NCBI RefSeq assembly: GCF_023502205.1
Contig: NZ_JAMFLG010000003.1
Span: forward strand, 124,001 to 188,000
Length of the DNA: 64,000 bases
Direction: 5' to 3'
From: Aquiflexum sp. TKW24L
GTDB taxonomy: Bacteria > Bacteroidota > Bacteroidia > Cytophagales > Cyclobacteriaceae
Shown: positions 9,047 through 18,408 of the stretch, piece by piece
Position numbering within the stretch: the first letter of the stretch is position 1
Layout: each line of letters starts with the position of its first letter
The notes under the pieces: model-generated
Told to the model about the DNA's origin: nothing
Databases searched by the model: none
What the model saw: only the letters and a program-made list of their open reading frames with translations
Made by a program: the position numbers and the translations under genes

Positions 9047-9760
9047 ATGTATTGGGTAAAAATAAATGATGAATTGACAAATAAAATCCTTGAATATTGT
9101 AAGGTATCATCGTTTTCTATTTCATATGATCTACAAAAAAAAATTATATGCGGTATAAATCCAATTTTACCATATGAATTAAAATTCAGGCATTCTGTCC
9201 ATACCTTATTTTCTACGGAGGATCTAAATCTTCGTCATCAGGATTTTCAGAATCATGTCATCATCTCCATCAAATCGGGAATTGCTGCTGTGGCATTTTA
9301 TGAGAATTTCCAATTGATGGATCATAAAGTTTTCCGCGCCTACATGGTGAGGAAAAAACAGGGGAAAAGTCAAATCAAATACCTGAAAACAAAAGGAAAG
9401 TCAAGGGCAGGTTCAAGGGTAAGGCTTCAGGAAACTCTTGATTTTTTTGAAAGCATCAACGAAAGACTTCAATCCTATTTTGAGGATAAAAGAGTTGACC
9501 TGATTGCATTCGGCTGTTCTCCTACCCTATTTCCCTATTTTTTTCAGGGAAAAAAGATTCCCCCATTTGAAAAAAACGATCCAAGAATATTCAAAATCCC
9601 TGTCCATATCCCTTCTGCTACTTTTGAAAACCTCGAAAAGGCATATAGGTCGATTTCCCAAACTAAGGTTTGGGTGGATGAAAACAACAAAGAATTTATT
9701 AATTCGTTTATTAAGTTTCCTGAAAATCCTGATACGGGAAACCAAGGTGAGGATTGGTAA
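9047..9760 (+). CDS. VLRF1-like (Vms1/ANKZF1-type) release-factor-fold protein
   Basis: The 237-residue product has a central segment resembling the Vms1/ANKZF1 VLRF1 domain. That family has an F.RY.VR..QGGSQ catalytic loop followed by an SAGA.LRR motif. Here residues 96-109 read FRAYMVRKKQGKSQ and residues 119-126 SRAGSRVR, followed by a helix and VDLIAFGCSP. Vms1 and ANKZF1 release nascent chains from stalled 60S ribosomes, and prokaryotic relatives are predicted release or rescue factors. Q105 or Q109 would be the catalytic glutamine. The protein has no zinc finger or ankyrin repeats, so it is a compact form. I infer the family from motif spacing alone. The next gene, 61 bases downstream, encodes an outer-membrane protein with no obvious link. 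Confidence 0.65.
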   Translation: MYWVKINDELTNKILEYCKVSSFSISYDLQKKIICGINPILPYELKFRHSVHTLFSTEDLNLRHQDFQNHVIISIKSGIAAVAFYENFQLMDHKVFRAYMVRKKQGKSQIKYLKTKGKSRAGSRVRLQETLDFFESINERLQSYFEDKRVDLIAFGCSPTLFPYFFQGKKIPPFEKNDPRIFKIPVHIPSATFENLEKAYRSISQTKVWVDENNKEFINSFIKFPENPDTGNQGEDW

Positions 9761-9821
9761 ATACAGAATTCATTATTTGGAACAATAATTGGGGATTATT
9801 CAGCTCACCTAATTTATCTCT

Positions 9822-10412
9822 ATGATTCGCAGCTATTTGGTATTGATTGTTGTCATCCAATCTATATTTGTTCAGGATATTTTTGCACAGCGATATGGTA
9901 CTGCTGTTGGTCTGAGAATGGGAAACAATTCTTACAGCAGGACTATTGGCATCACAGCGCAGCAGCGTGTATTTAAACATGTGACGTTAGAGGGAATCAT
10001 TCAATCTGATTTTGACAGAAATACAACTCTTCACCTGCTCATACAAAAACACAATCCAATCATATCCAAGCGGTTCAATTATTATCTGGGTGCAGGGTTG
10101 TCCTCTGGATGGGAAGAGAGCTTTCTCAAGGTTCCCGAAACAAACCAGATTATCCATACTTACGGCAATCCCACTACCGGCGTAGACCTCGTAGGAGGGT
10201 TAGAAATGACACTTGCCAATACAGTGATCTCGGTAGATTATAAACCTAACTTCAACCTATCAGGCCGTGAAGAATTTTACCGCAGTCAAGTTGGTATTTC
10301 AGCAAGAATGGTTTTGGTCAAAAGCAAAGAACAGGATATGAAAAGAAGGAAAAACAAGCGGGAAAAGAGGAAAAAAGGAAGGACACCTATCTTTCAAAAC
10401 TTTAGGAAGTAG
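9822..10412 (+). CDS. Outer-membrane beta-barrel-like protein with basic C-terminal tail
   Basis: The 196-residue product starts with a signal peptide (hydrophobic residues 4-20, cleavage after FAQ near 22). It continues with alternating polar/hydrophobic strands and glycine-aromatic turns (YYLGAGLSSGWE, GGLEMTLA, VSVDYKPNF-like) typical of a small porin-like or lipid-binding barrel. The last 30 residues are different: a dense run of Lys and Arg (DMKRRKNKREKRKKGR) with no strand pattern. That tail would face the periplasm or protrude outside, and it is unusual for a barrel. No family is recognised. The gene may be cotranscribed with the VLRF1-like gene upstream. Confidence 0.7.
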   Translation: MIRSYLVLIVVIQSIFVQDIFAQRYGTAVGLRMGNNSYSRTIGITAQQRVFKHVTLEGIIQSDFDRNTTLHLLIQKHNPIISKRFNYYLGAGLSSGWEESFLKVPETNQIIHTYGNPTTGVDLVGGLEMTLANTVISVDYKPNFNLSGREEFYRSQVGISARMVLVKSKEQDMKRRKNKREKRKKGRTPIFQNFRK

Positions 10413-10581
10413 GAAATTTTTTAGGTAACTATTTTCAGACTTTCAAGTTGAAAATGATGTTGTGGTTGTATTTGTTGTTAAAATATTTGTTTTACGTTGT
10501 CTAGTTGAAAAGGCGCAGTTTGTTTAATTGGTTTTTTTGTAAACAATAATTCAGGATTATTAGAGTTTGATGTAAAAATAC

Positions 10582-10609
10582 AGGCTTAGATGATATTACA
10601 CCTAAGCCT
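10582..10609 (-). terminator. Terminator of the 56-aa membrane protein gene
   Basis: AGGCTTAG (10582-10589) pairs with CTAAGCCT (10602-10609). On the minus strand it is followed by a TATTTTT tract, and it lies 28 bases past the stop of the small gene. Confidence 0.65.
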
Positions 10610-10636
10610 ATAAATCGATATCCTAATCTCAAGTTT

Positions 10637-10807
10637 TTAAATCCCTTTTAAGGAGGTTCCAAGTGCCAAAGCAATAAAACCAACAAGTATCAGGGTAAAG
10701 CTATGCTCAGATATAAACTGAACTTGAGCAAAGTGACCAATGATACCTAGGGTACCACTAACCAATCCAATTATCCATGTAATATTCTTCGGTGCTGAGG
10801 GTTTCAT
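10637..10807 (-). CDS. Small two-helix membrane protein (56 aa)
   Basis: A 56-codon minus-strand frame starts at ATG 10807-10805 and ends at TAA 10639-10637. It encodes MKPSAPKNIT, then two hydrophobic helices: WIIGLVSGTLGIIGHF (about 11-26) and FTLILVGFIALALGT (about 37-51), separated by VQFISEHS. It ends in a short basic tail, SLKGI. The regular two-helix pattern, a clean start and a hairpin terminator downstream make it a real gene. Similar two-helix proteins are widespread in bacteria as uncharacterised membrane proteins. The function is unknown. Confidence 0.75.
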   Translation of the reverse strand: MKPSAPKNITWIIGLVSGTLGIIGHFAQVQFISEHSFTLILVGFIALALGTSLKGI

Positions 10808-11068
10808 TTGTTTAATTGTTTTAGGGGGTGAAAAGAATAAATAAGCGTTTGATCAAACATAACTCACATATAAGGATATCCAACACGAATGCTGAAATTA
10901 GAACAATAATTACTCATCTAACTGATACTATAAGCGGAAATTATTCATGCATTACTAAATGCACCTCAGCCGAATCTTTCAGATATATTTTTCCATTTGA
11001 ATAAAATATAAGGTGCAAAGAGACTTTTTGATTAATTTGAATCCATATAAAACTTACCCCCATTTATT

Positions 11069-12949
11069 ATGAAAAAGACACATTTCCTTTTTTTGATTCT
11101 CTATGTTTTTCTGCATGCAAACCTATTTGCACAAGAAAAATCCATATTGGTCCAACTGGAAGAAATAGCCATCATCGACCAAAAAGTTATGATGCCTATG
11201 CGCGATGGCGTAAGGTTGGCCACTGACATTTACAGGCCCAAGACAGAACAGCCCGTTCCGATAATTTTTTCGAGAACTCCTTACAATTTCAATGTATACC
11301 GTGATGGCGAAATCCAGGAACGCAGCCTTCAGACTGCCTTAGAAGCGGTAAAACGCGGTTATGCTTATGTGGTTCAAAATGAGCGTGGTAGGTTCTTTTC
11401 TGAAGGAGAATGGGATATACTTGGACTTCCACTGACAGATGGATATGATGCTTTTACCTGGATGGCAGCACAGCCTTGGAGCAATCAGAAAATCGGAACC
11501 ATTGGTTGTTCATCCACCGCCGAATGGCAGATGGCGGTGGCTTCTTTAAATCATCCTGCGCATGTGGCCTTGGTGCCACAGGCATTTGGTGCGGGAGTGG
11601 GCCGAATCGGTAATTATTATGAACAAGGCAATTGGTACCGCGGCGGTGCAGGTCAGATGTTATTTACAGCATGGTTATATGGCACTCAGCATGATCCCAT
11701 GGCACCAAAGTTGCCGGAAGGAATTTCTCAGGAGGATTTGTTAAGACTCCAAAAGTTCTATGACATGGCACCAAGATATCCCAAAGTAGATTGGAAAGAA
11801 GGGCTCAGCCATCTGCCTGTGCAGGATATCATCAAAAATGTAAACGGTCCCCATGGAATATATGAGGAAATGATTACCAGAAAACCCAATGATCCAAAAT
11901 GGTATGAAGGTGGGTTATACCATGACAACATGGAATTTGAAAAGCCGGCTTATTGGTTTGTTTCTTGGTATGATGTTTCCACGAGTCCAAATCTGGCGAT
12001 GTACAACCATATCAGGACCAATGCAAAAGATCCCAAAGTGAGGGATAACCAATACCTCGTCATTGCTCCTACCCTTCATTGTGCATTTACCCGGGCAACT
12101 GAAAATACCAATGTGGGTGAAAGAAGCATGGGTGATGCGCGTCTTCCATATAATGAAATGACGTATGCTTGGTTTGACTTTTGGCTCAAAGGAGACGAAG
12201 GCAATGCCAAGAAGGAAATGCCTAAGGTGACCTATTTTACCATGGGCTCCAATAAATGGCAAACCTCAGATACTTGGCCACCTAAAGAGGCACAAATGAC
12301 GACTTATTACCTGAATAGCAGCGGCAAAGCCAATTCTAGAAATGGTGATGGAATTTTGACCAATAAAAAACCAGGCAAAGACAATCCTGATACCTTCAAA
12401 TACGATCCTATGAATCCAGTGACTTCCTATGGAGGTAATGTCTGCTGCACGGGAAATGCGGTGCAGGGAGGGTCTTTTGACCAACAAGAAATGGAGCTTC
12501 GGGACGATATCTTGGTCTATACTTCTGAAGTTTTGGCTGAAGGCATAGAGGTAAGCGGATTTATTGAATCTAAATTATACCTATCCACTGATGTAAAAGA
12601 TACCGATTTGACTATCAAGCTGATCGACGTTTATCCTGATGGAAAAGCATACAATCTCGATGAAACAATCCAAAGGGTACGTTACAGGGAAGGGTATGAA
12701 AATGAAGTATTTATGGAAAGTGGGAAAGTGTATGAAGTGAATCTTACTCCTATGTCCACTTCTAATTACTTTGAAAAAGGACACCGCATCCGAATTGAAG
12801 TTTCAAGTTCCAACTTCCCGAGGTTTGACAGAAATATGAATACAGGAGGGAACAATTATGATGAAACACATGGAATTATTGCTACAAATAAGATTCACCA
12901 TTCAAGTAAATTCCCGAGTTTTATCAAGTTACCTGTGGTTAAGAAATGA
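11069..12949 (+). CDS. Secreted CocE/NonD-family (S15-like) hydrolase
   Basis: The 626-residue product begins with a signal peptide ending near LFAQ (residue 22). The N-terminal hydrolase domain has [17 protein letters not shown], the entry motif of CocE/X-Pro dipeptidyl-peptidase enzymes. Next come [20 protein letters not shown] and the nucleophile elbow GCSS (Ser148). SWYD and LHCAFTRA segments carry the probable Asp and His. The C-terminal third is the beta-rich jelly-roll domain (PFAM X-Pro dipeptidyl-peptidase C-terminal type: [18 protein letters not shown]). Members hydrolyse acyl esters, amides or glutaryl-beta-lactams; the natural substrate is unknown. Length and domain order are normal. 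It stands alone, with a shared bidirectional terminator against parC. Confidence 0.9.
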   Translation: MKKTHFLFLILYVFLHANLFAQEKSILVQLEEIAIIDQKVMMPMRDGVRLATDIYRPKTEQPVPIIFSRTPYNFNVYRDGEIQERSLQTALEAVKRGYAYVVQNERGRFFSEGEWDILGLPLTDGYDAFTWMAAQPWSNQKIGTIGCSSTAEWQMAVASLNHPAHVALVPQAFGAGVGRIGNYYEQGNWYRGGAGQMLFTAWLYGTQHDPMAPKLPEGISQEDLLRLQKFYDMAPRYPKVDWKEGLSHLPVQDIIKNVNGPHGIYEEMITRKPNDPKWYEGGLYHDNMEFEKPAYWFVSWYDVSTSPNLAMYNHIRTNAKDPKVRDNQYLVIAPTLHCAFTRATENTNVGERSMGDARLPYNEMTYAWFDFWLKGDEGNAKKEMPKVTYFTMGSNKWQTSDTWPPKEAQMTTYYLNSSGKANSRNGDGILTNKKPGKDNPDTFKYDPMNPVTSYGGNVCCTGNAVQGGSFDQQEMELRDDILVYTSEVLAEGIEVSGFIESKLYLSTDVKDTDLTIKLIDVYPDGKAYNLDETIQRVRYREGYENEVFMESGKVYEVNLTPMSTSNYFEKGHRIRIEVSSSNFPRFDRNMNTGGNNYDETHGIIATNKIHHSSKFPSFIKLPVVKK

Positions 12950-12954
12950 GTTTA

Positions 12955-13020
12955 GAATTAAGATTTACGAAGTACGATTTACGAGTTGGGAATTCCGAGA
13001 TGGGGAGTAAGAGGTAGGAA
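12955..13020. repeat. Short iterated intergenic repeat (GATTTACGA words)
   Basis: The sequence repeats GATTTACGA twice within 25 bases, then passes into purine-rich GAGTAAGAGGTAGGAAG. It is one of several iterated-word patches in gaps of this window. It encodes nothing visible. Confidence 0.5.
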
Positions 13021-13077
13021 GTAAAGTATAGGATGGTGAATGAATAATTCTGAATTGGTTCATCATCATACACAATG

Positions 13078-13118
13078 AAAAAAGGCACAAAAGATGGATT
13101 TCTTTTGTGCCTTTTTTT
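13078..13118. terminator. Bidirectional rho-independent terminator
   Basis: AAAGGCACAAAAG (13081-13093) pairs with CTTTTGTGCCTTT (from 13102), with A and T runs on both sides. It serves both the CocE gene on the plus strand and parC on the minus strand. Confidence 0.9.
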
Positions 13119-13138
13119 GTGATACATAGCAAATCAAA

Positions 13139-15775
13139 TCAGAACAAATCGAGCTGGTCTTTGTCGTCTTCCTCTTTTTTGATTTTAAATTCGATGGTAG
13201 ATCCGATTTCTAAATCCTCCTCCCCTGTTTCTGTTTCTTCGATGGCTTCTGATGCCACTTCCGTTTCTTCAGTGATTTTAGGTGAGCTTTCTATTAATCC
13301 CAACTCCAATACAGGAAAGGAAGAAAGTTTATTTCCGATGGCTTTCCATCCCTTGACATCAATCAGGATATCAAGGTCAAACTCCTGTTCTTCTTTCTCC
13401 TTGCCTTTCTGAAGGACTGCTTTTACCTGAGGTTGCTTCTCGGTAGAGACGATTTTAAGATATGATTGCTTGTGGTCTGAGATGATATTGAATTTCTTAT
13501 TGACGGTGGTGGTTTCTATCAGGAACCTCTTAACAAAAAAGGATTTGCTTCCTCCATCAAAATAGACCGCTGAAATCACTTTTTCCGGATCAAATTTTTG
13601 GATCAAAACCACCTCATTTGACTCATATCTGTTGGTCAGTTCAAAGGTGGTCAGTTCATAATCCCCGTTTTTATAGAAGACGATAATCCTGTCTTCGCCA
13701 AGGAAATTACCGATTTTACGGCCTCTTTGGTCTGTATTGAGTCTACCGATGGAGGCGTCAAAATAGATATCAAGTCCTCCCAAAGTGGAAGTTCCTGCCA
13801 TTTTCCACTGGATTTTGCGGACGGGATATTTGGTCAGAATATTTCCACCTGCTGCACGTCCTTTGATCTCGATGGTACTGAAGTCAAAGTCAAATACTTT
13901 TATTTTGGCTTTGGCACCTTGGGTCAGAAATATGGTAATGATTTCTGCTTCGCCATTTGGATTTGCGGTCAGGTACATGACTTTGGAACCTTTGCTGCCT
14001 TTGGTCATGTCATATTCACGGTCACGGGTAACACCAATTACCTGAAAACGCTTCACCATCGCCTTGCCCGATTCACCATCCAAGTAGACCATATTGTACA
14101 CCATTCGCTCATCTCCTTTGCGGAAAATGGCGACATGGAGAATGTCTTTCCCCACAAAACCTTTTTCCTGGATTTTGGTCACGACGCAATTTCCATCTCG
14201 TCTGAAGACAATGACATCGTCCAAATCAGAGCAATCGCATATAAATTCATCCTTTTTCAATCCATAACCCACAAATCCATCAGCCCTGTTTACATAAAGT
14301 TTGGCATTGTTGGCAGCGACGACAGTGGCTTCGATGGTGTCAAATGCCCTGATTTCGGTTTTCCTTTCACGGCCTTTTCCATACTTATCCAAAAGGTTTT
14401 GGTAGTATTGGATGGCATAGTCGGTCAAGTGCTTCAAATGATGGTTGACTTCTTTGAGCTCTTCCTGCAGCCTTCTCATGAGTTCGTCAGCCTTAAAAGC
14501 ATCGAACTTTGAGATACGCTTGATTTTGATTTCTGTCAGCCTGACAATGTCTTCTGTGGTGATTTCTCTATAAAAATCCGGCTTGAAAGGTTCCAAACCT
14601 TTGTCGATCGTTTGAATGACTGCATCCCAAGTTTCACATTCCTCGATATCCCGGTAAATCCTGTTTTCGATGAAGATTTTTTCCAGAGAGGAGAAAAGCA
14701 ATTTCTCCATCAGTTCTGCCTTGCGGATTTCAAGCTCTCTTTTCAGAAGTGCTTTGGTCTGAATTGTGTTGTATTCAAGTATGGTGTTGACCGAAAGGAA
14801 AACAGGCTTGTCACTATTGATGACACAGGCATTTGGAGAGATGCTGACTTCGCAATCTGTGAAGGCATAGAGCGCATCGATCGTCATGTCAGGAGACTGA
14901 CCCGGAGCCAATTGGATCTGAATCTCTACATCTTTGGCCGTGTTATCGACCACCTTTTTGATCTTGATTTTGCCTTTGTCATTGGCTTTGATGATGGATT
15001 CTATCAAAGAATTGGTAGTGGTACCAAAAGGTATATCCTTGATTAATAATGTTTTATTATCTTCTTCTTCGATCCTTGCACGAACTTTAACTCGTCCCCC
15101 TCTAACGCCTTCATTGTATTCCGAAAAGTCTGCCATTCCTCCTGTTGGGAAATCCGGCAGGATGTGTGTTCTTTCTCCTTTGAGGATCTGAATGGATCCA
15201 AGAATCAGCTCGCAAAAGTTGTGCGGGAGAATTTTGGTTGATAGCCCAACAGCAATCCCTTCCACTCCCTGCGCCAATACCAAAGGGAATTTGACAGGAA
15301 GGGTGACAGGTTCTCTTTTTCGGCCATCATAGGAAAGTTGCCATTCAGTGGTTTGGGGATTGAACACCACTTCCAAAGCAAACTTCGACAATCTCGCCTC
15401 AATATACCTTGCCGCCGCAGCACCATCGCCAGTCCTGATGTCTCCCCAATTGCCTTGGGTTTCTATCAGGAGGTCTTTTTGGCCCATGTTGACGATGGCA
15501 TCTCCGATAGATGCATCACCATGTGGGTGGTATTGCATGGATTGACCGATGATGTTGGCGACTTTGTTGAATCGGCCGTCATCCATTTCCTTCATGGCAT
15601 GCAGGATACGGCGTTGCACCGGCTTGAGGCCATCTTCAATCGCCGGGACGGCACGCTCCAGAATTACGTAAGAGGCGTAATCCAAAAACCAGTCTTTGTA
15701 CATTCCTGTTACTGGAATGGATTCATGGAGGCCTCCGTCTTTTCCTTCCGGAGTTTCGTTGGTTGTATCGCTCAT
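13139..15775 (-). CDS. parC: DNA topoisomerase IV subunit A
   Basis: The 878-residue product is a type IIA topoisomerase cleavage subunit. The winged-helix breakage-reunion core begins near residue 27 (YKDWFLDYASYVILERAVP). The quinolone-resistance region reads HPHGDASIGD (83-92) and the catalytic tyrosine is Tyr124 in AARYIEARL. Beta-pinwheel blades and an acidic C-terminal tail (EEDDKDQLDLF) follow. It pairs with the 631-aa B subunit gene 88 bases upstream. The ATPase partner length and C-terminal divergence point to topoisomerase IV rather than gyrase, which is the usual Bacteroidota annotation (gyrase/topo IV subunit A). It decatenates sister chromosomes in the cytoplasm. The Ser normally found after HPHGD is Ala88 here. 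Confidence 0.93.
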   Translation of the reverse strand: MSDTTNETPEGKDGGLHESIPVTGMYKDWFLDYASYVILERAVPAIEDGLKPVQRRILHAMKEMDDGRFNKVANIIGQSMQYHPHGDASIGDAIVNMGQKDLLIETQGNWGDIRTGDGAAAARYIEARLSKFALEVVFNPQTTEWQLSYDGRKREPVTLPVKFPLVLAQGVEGIAVGLSTKILPHNFCELILGSIQILKGERTHILPDFPTGGMADFSEYNEGVRGGRVKVRARIEEEDNKTLLIKDIPFGTTTNSLIESIIKANDKGKIKIKKVVDNTAKDVEIQIQLAPGQSPDMTIDALYAFTDCEVSISPNACVINSDKPVFLSVNTILEYNTIQTKALLKRELEIRKAELMEKLLFSSLEKIFIENRIYRDIEECETWDAVIQTIDKGLEPFKPDFYREITTEDIVRLTEIKIKRISKFDAFKADELMRRLQEELKEVNHHLKHLTDYAIQYYQNLLDKYGKGRERKTEIRAFDTIEATVVAANNAKLYVNRADGFVGYGLKKDEFICDCSDLDDVIVFRRDGNCVVTKIQEKGFVGKDILHVAIFRKGDERMVYNMVYLDGESGKAMVKRFQVIGVTRDREYDMTKGSKGSKVMYLTANPNGEAEIITIFLTQGAKAKIKVFDFDFSTIEIKGRAAGGNILTKYPVRKIQWKMAGTSTLGGLDIYFDASIGRLNTDQRGRKIGNFLGEDRIIVFYKNGDYELTTFELTNRYESNEVVLIQKFDPEKVISAVYFDGGSKSFFVKRFLIETTTVNKKFNIISDHKQSYLKIVSTEKQPQVKAVLQKGKEKEEQEFDLDILIDVKGWKAIGNKLSSFPVLELGLIESSPKITEETEVASEAIEETETGEEDLEIGSTIEFKIKKEEDDKDQLDLF

Positions 15776-15863
15776 GCTATATTTTGAATGATTTGATGGA
15801 GATTAAGCCATCATTATTGGGTAAACTGTAATTGAATCCACTACTTAGGTCAAAAGGCGGCCT

Positions 15864-17759
15864 TTAGGCCGCTTCAATCTCTTCTTCCTGTTTTTTGGAA
15901 GGGTCATCAAATACGATGTCTTTTTCTATTTTGAGGTTATCAATGATAAATGTCTGTCTATCCGGAGTATTTTTGCCCATGTAGAAGTTGAGCAGTTCCA
16001 CGATTTTGGTTTCTTTGCTGAGGATGATCGGTTCTAGGCGGATATCATCTCCGATAAATTTCCCAAATTCTTCAGGAGAAATCTCTCCCAAACCTTTGAA
16101 GCGGGTGATTTCGGCGGTTTTTCCTATTTTATGGATAGCGCGCTGTCTCTCTTCATCAGTGTAACAGTAGATGGTTTCCTTCTTGTTTCTTACCCTGAAA
16201 AGCGGTGTGTCAAGAATGTAGAGGTGACCATTTTTGACCAAGTCAGGGAAAAACTGGAGGAAATAGGTCATGATGAGCAATCGGATATGCATCCCATCTA
16301 CATCGGCATCTGTGGAGATGACAATCTTTCGGAAACGAAGGTTTTCAATTCCGTCCTCAACGTTTAATGCATGCTGCAACAGGTTGAATTCCTCATTTTC
16401 ATAGACCACTTTCTTGGTCATTCCATAGCAGTTCAAAGGTTTGCCACGGAGAGAAAATACCGCCTGAGTCTGTACATCACGGGATTTTGTGATGGAACCG
16501 GAGGCTGAATCTCCCTCGGTGATGAAGAGCATAGATTTGTTCTTTTGTTCTTCGTCGCCTTTTGCGTCGTCATAGTGAACCCTGCAATCTCTCAGTTTCT
16601 TGTTATGCAGGTTGGCTTTTTTTGCCCTTTCGTTTGCCAGTTTTTTGATGCCTGAGATTTCTTTTCTTTCTCTTTCAGACTGCAAAATCCTTTTGAGCAA
16701 GGCATCTGCAACAGCCGGGTTTTTGTGCAGGTAGTTGTCAAGTTCTGTTTTGACGAAGTCATTGACAAAAGTCCGAAGAGTAGGTCCATCAGGCCCAATG
16801 GTTTGGGAACCTAACTTGGTTTTGGTTTGGGATTCAAATACCGGTTCCATGACTCGGACAGCCACAGCTGCTACCACGCTTCCCCTGATATCTGAAGCAT
16901 CATATTCTTTCTTGTAAAACTCCCTGATGGTCTTGACAATAGCCTCTCTGAATGCAGCAAGGTGTGTTCCTCCTTGGGTAGTAAATTGGCCATTCACGAA
17001 GGAATAGTATTCCTCCCCATATTGGTTGGAGTGCGTAATGGCTATTTCGATGTCATTTCCTTTGAGGTGGATGATCGGGTACCTGATGCTTTCCTCATCT
17101 ACTTTTCTCATCAAAAGGTCATATAGTCCTCTTTCTGAGAAAAACTTTTTACCGTTATAATTGATAATCAGGCCTGCGTTGAGGAAGGCGTAATTCCAAA
17201 TCTGGTTTTCTAGGTATTCAGGGATAAAATGGTAATTTTTGAAAACTCCGGCATCTGGGGAGAAGACGACTTTTGTACCATTGCGCTCAGTGGTTTTTTC
17301 AATAGGACGATCTTCGACCATAATGCCTTTTTCAAATTGGGCAACTTTGGTTTCTCCATCTCTATATGACTGAACTTTGAAAAAGTCTGAAAGGGCATTC
17401 ACTGCTTTGGTACCGACACCGTTCAAGCCCACAGACTTTTGAAAGGCTCCTGAATCGTATTTGCCCCCTGTATTGATTTTGGAAACGCAGTCAATGACTT
17501 TGCCCAAGGGAATGCCCCGGCCATAATCCCTAACTTCTACTTTGTGTTCAGATATTTTGATGTCGATGGTCCTCCCATATCCCATCATGTGTTCATCGAT
17601 ACTGTTGTCCAGGACTTCTTTGACCAAAACATATATCCCGTCATCTTGGGCACTTCCGTCTCCGAGTTTCCCGATATACATACCCGGCCTCAGCCTGATG
17701 TGCTCCCTCCAATCTAATGACTTGATGCTGTCTTCGTTGTATTTAACGTTTTCTGCCAT
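15864..17759 (-). CDS. parE: DNA topoisomerase IV subunit B
   Basis: The 631-residue product is the ATPase subunit of a type IIA topoisomerase. The GHKL ATP site shows [10 protein letters not shown] (E48, N52), DYGRGIP and [11 protein letters not shown]. The transducer domain follows, then the TOPRIM domain with EGDSASGS from residue 415 and the metal-binding [10 protein letters not shown]. The length is typical of ParE and lacks the GyrB insertion. It lies upstream of parC on the same strand with an 88-base gap, so the two are expected to be cotranscribed and to form the ParC2ParE2 heterotetramer. The gene starts at ATG 17759. Confidence 0.93.
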   Translation of the reverse strand: MAENVKYNEDSIKSLDWREHIRLRPGMYIGKLGDGSAQDDGIYVLVKEVLDNSIDEHMMGYGRTIDIKISEHKVEVRDYGRGIPLGKVIDCVSKINTGGKYDSGAFQKSVGLNGVGTKAVNALSDFFKVQSYRDGETKVAQFEKGIMVEDRPIEKTTERNGTKVVFSPDAGVFKNYHFIPEYLENQIWNYAFLNAGLIINYNGKKFFSERGLYDLLMRKVDEESIRYPIIHLKGNDIEIAITHSNQYGEEYYSFVNGQFTTQGGTHLAAFREAIVKTIREFYKKEYDASDIRGSVVAAVAVRVMEPVFESQTKTKLGSQTIGPDGPTLRTFVNDFVKTELDNYLHKNPAVADALLKRILQSERERKEISGIKKLANERAKKANLHNKKLRDCRVHYDDAKGDEEQKNKSMLFITEGDSASGSITKSRDVQTQAVFSLRGKPLNCYGMTKKVVYENEEFNLLQHALNVEDGIENLRFRKIVISTDADVDGMHIRLLIMTYFLQFFPDLVKNGHLYILDTPLFRVRNKKETIYCYTDEERQRAIHKIGKTAEITRFKGLGEISPEEFGKFIGDDIRLEPIILSKETKIVELLNFYMGKNTPDRQTFIIDNLKIEKDIVFDDPSKKQEEEIEAA

Positions 17760-17783
17760 GAAAATTTGCTAATGGTAATTTGG

Positions 17784-18284
17784 TTAAATGGTGCTGTTAC
17801 TTCTGATTGAATTGAATTTCTGCAACAATATCCAAAACAAAGCGATAATCCAAACCACAAAAAGAATTGGAATCAGATAAAAGAATAGTGAGTAGCTACC
17901 GGAACTGATCTCATTCTGGTTGTTGATCGTGTGGATAAAGAGGGTCAGGATCGCAAGTGAGATATTGATTATCGCAGTAAAACTATAGGTCCAGGTCAGC
18001 ATGTAATCTCTGAAAATATCCCCTGAGGGGAAAAGTTGCCTGAAGGTTTTAGTGCTTTTGTTTTCGATCAGTTTGGAAACAGTTACCATTACCAGATTCA
18101 AAACTGCAAAGAGGATGATGCCAATATAAAAAAACGTGCTTTTCGAAATTTCCTTAGAATTATAGCCGTTTTCATCAAGTTCATAAGCCACGACATCTGG
18201 CATGGCAGAATAGAAATAAAGAAAGGTGAATAAAAACAAGAGTACTGAAATAAAATGAAATACTTTTCCGAATCGGTAATACAT
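17784..18284 (-). CDS. Hypothetical membrane protein (four predicted helices)
   Basis: The 166-residue product has about four hydrophobic helices (VLLFLFTFLYFYSAM, FFYIGIILFAVLNLVMV, FTAIINISLAILTLFI and FFYLIPILFVVWIIALFWILL). A polar loop between helices two and three contains RQLFPSGDIFRDYM. I recognise no named family. It lies 24 bases upstream of parE on the same strand, so it may be the first gene of the parE-parC unit, though no functional link is evident. The frame is intact, with codon use like its neighbours. Confidence 0.75.
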   Translation of the reverse strand: MYYRFGKVFHFISVLLFLFTFLYFYSAMPDVVAYELDENGYNSKEISKSTFFYIGIILFAVLNLVMVTVSKLIENKSTKTFRQLFPSGDIFRDYMLTWTYSFTAIINISLAILTLFIHTINNQNEISSGSYSLFFYLIPILFVVWIIALFWILLQKFNSIRSNSTI

Positions 18285-18408
18285 AAATGAAGTTGATTTT
18301 GGACGCTAATATAAAGATTAATGATGGTACAAATCAGATACTGTTTTTTCCTTTTTGGGTTTTTATAAGTAGATTTCCAAACCCAAATCCCAAATAACTG
18401 ATAGTAAG

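Noticed and set aside
13727-14512. Long antisense frame inside parC
   Set aside because: It is a shadow of the parC gene. The parC translation has full family motifs, and the antisense frame has no family likeness.
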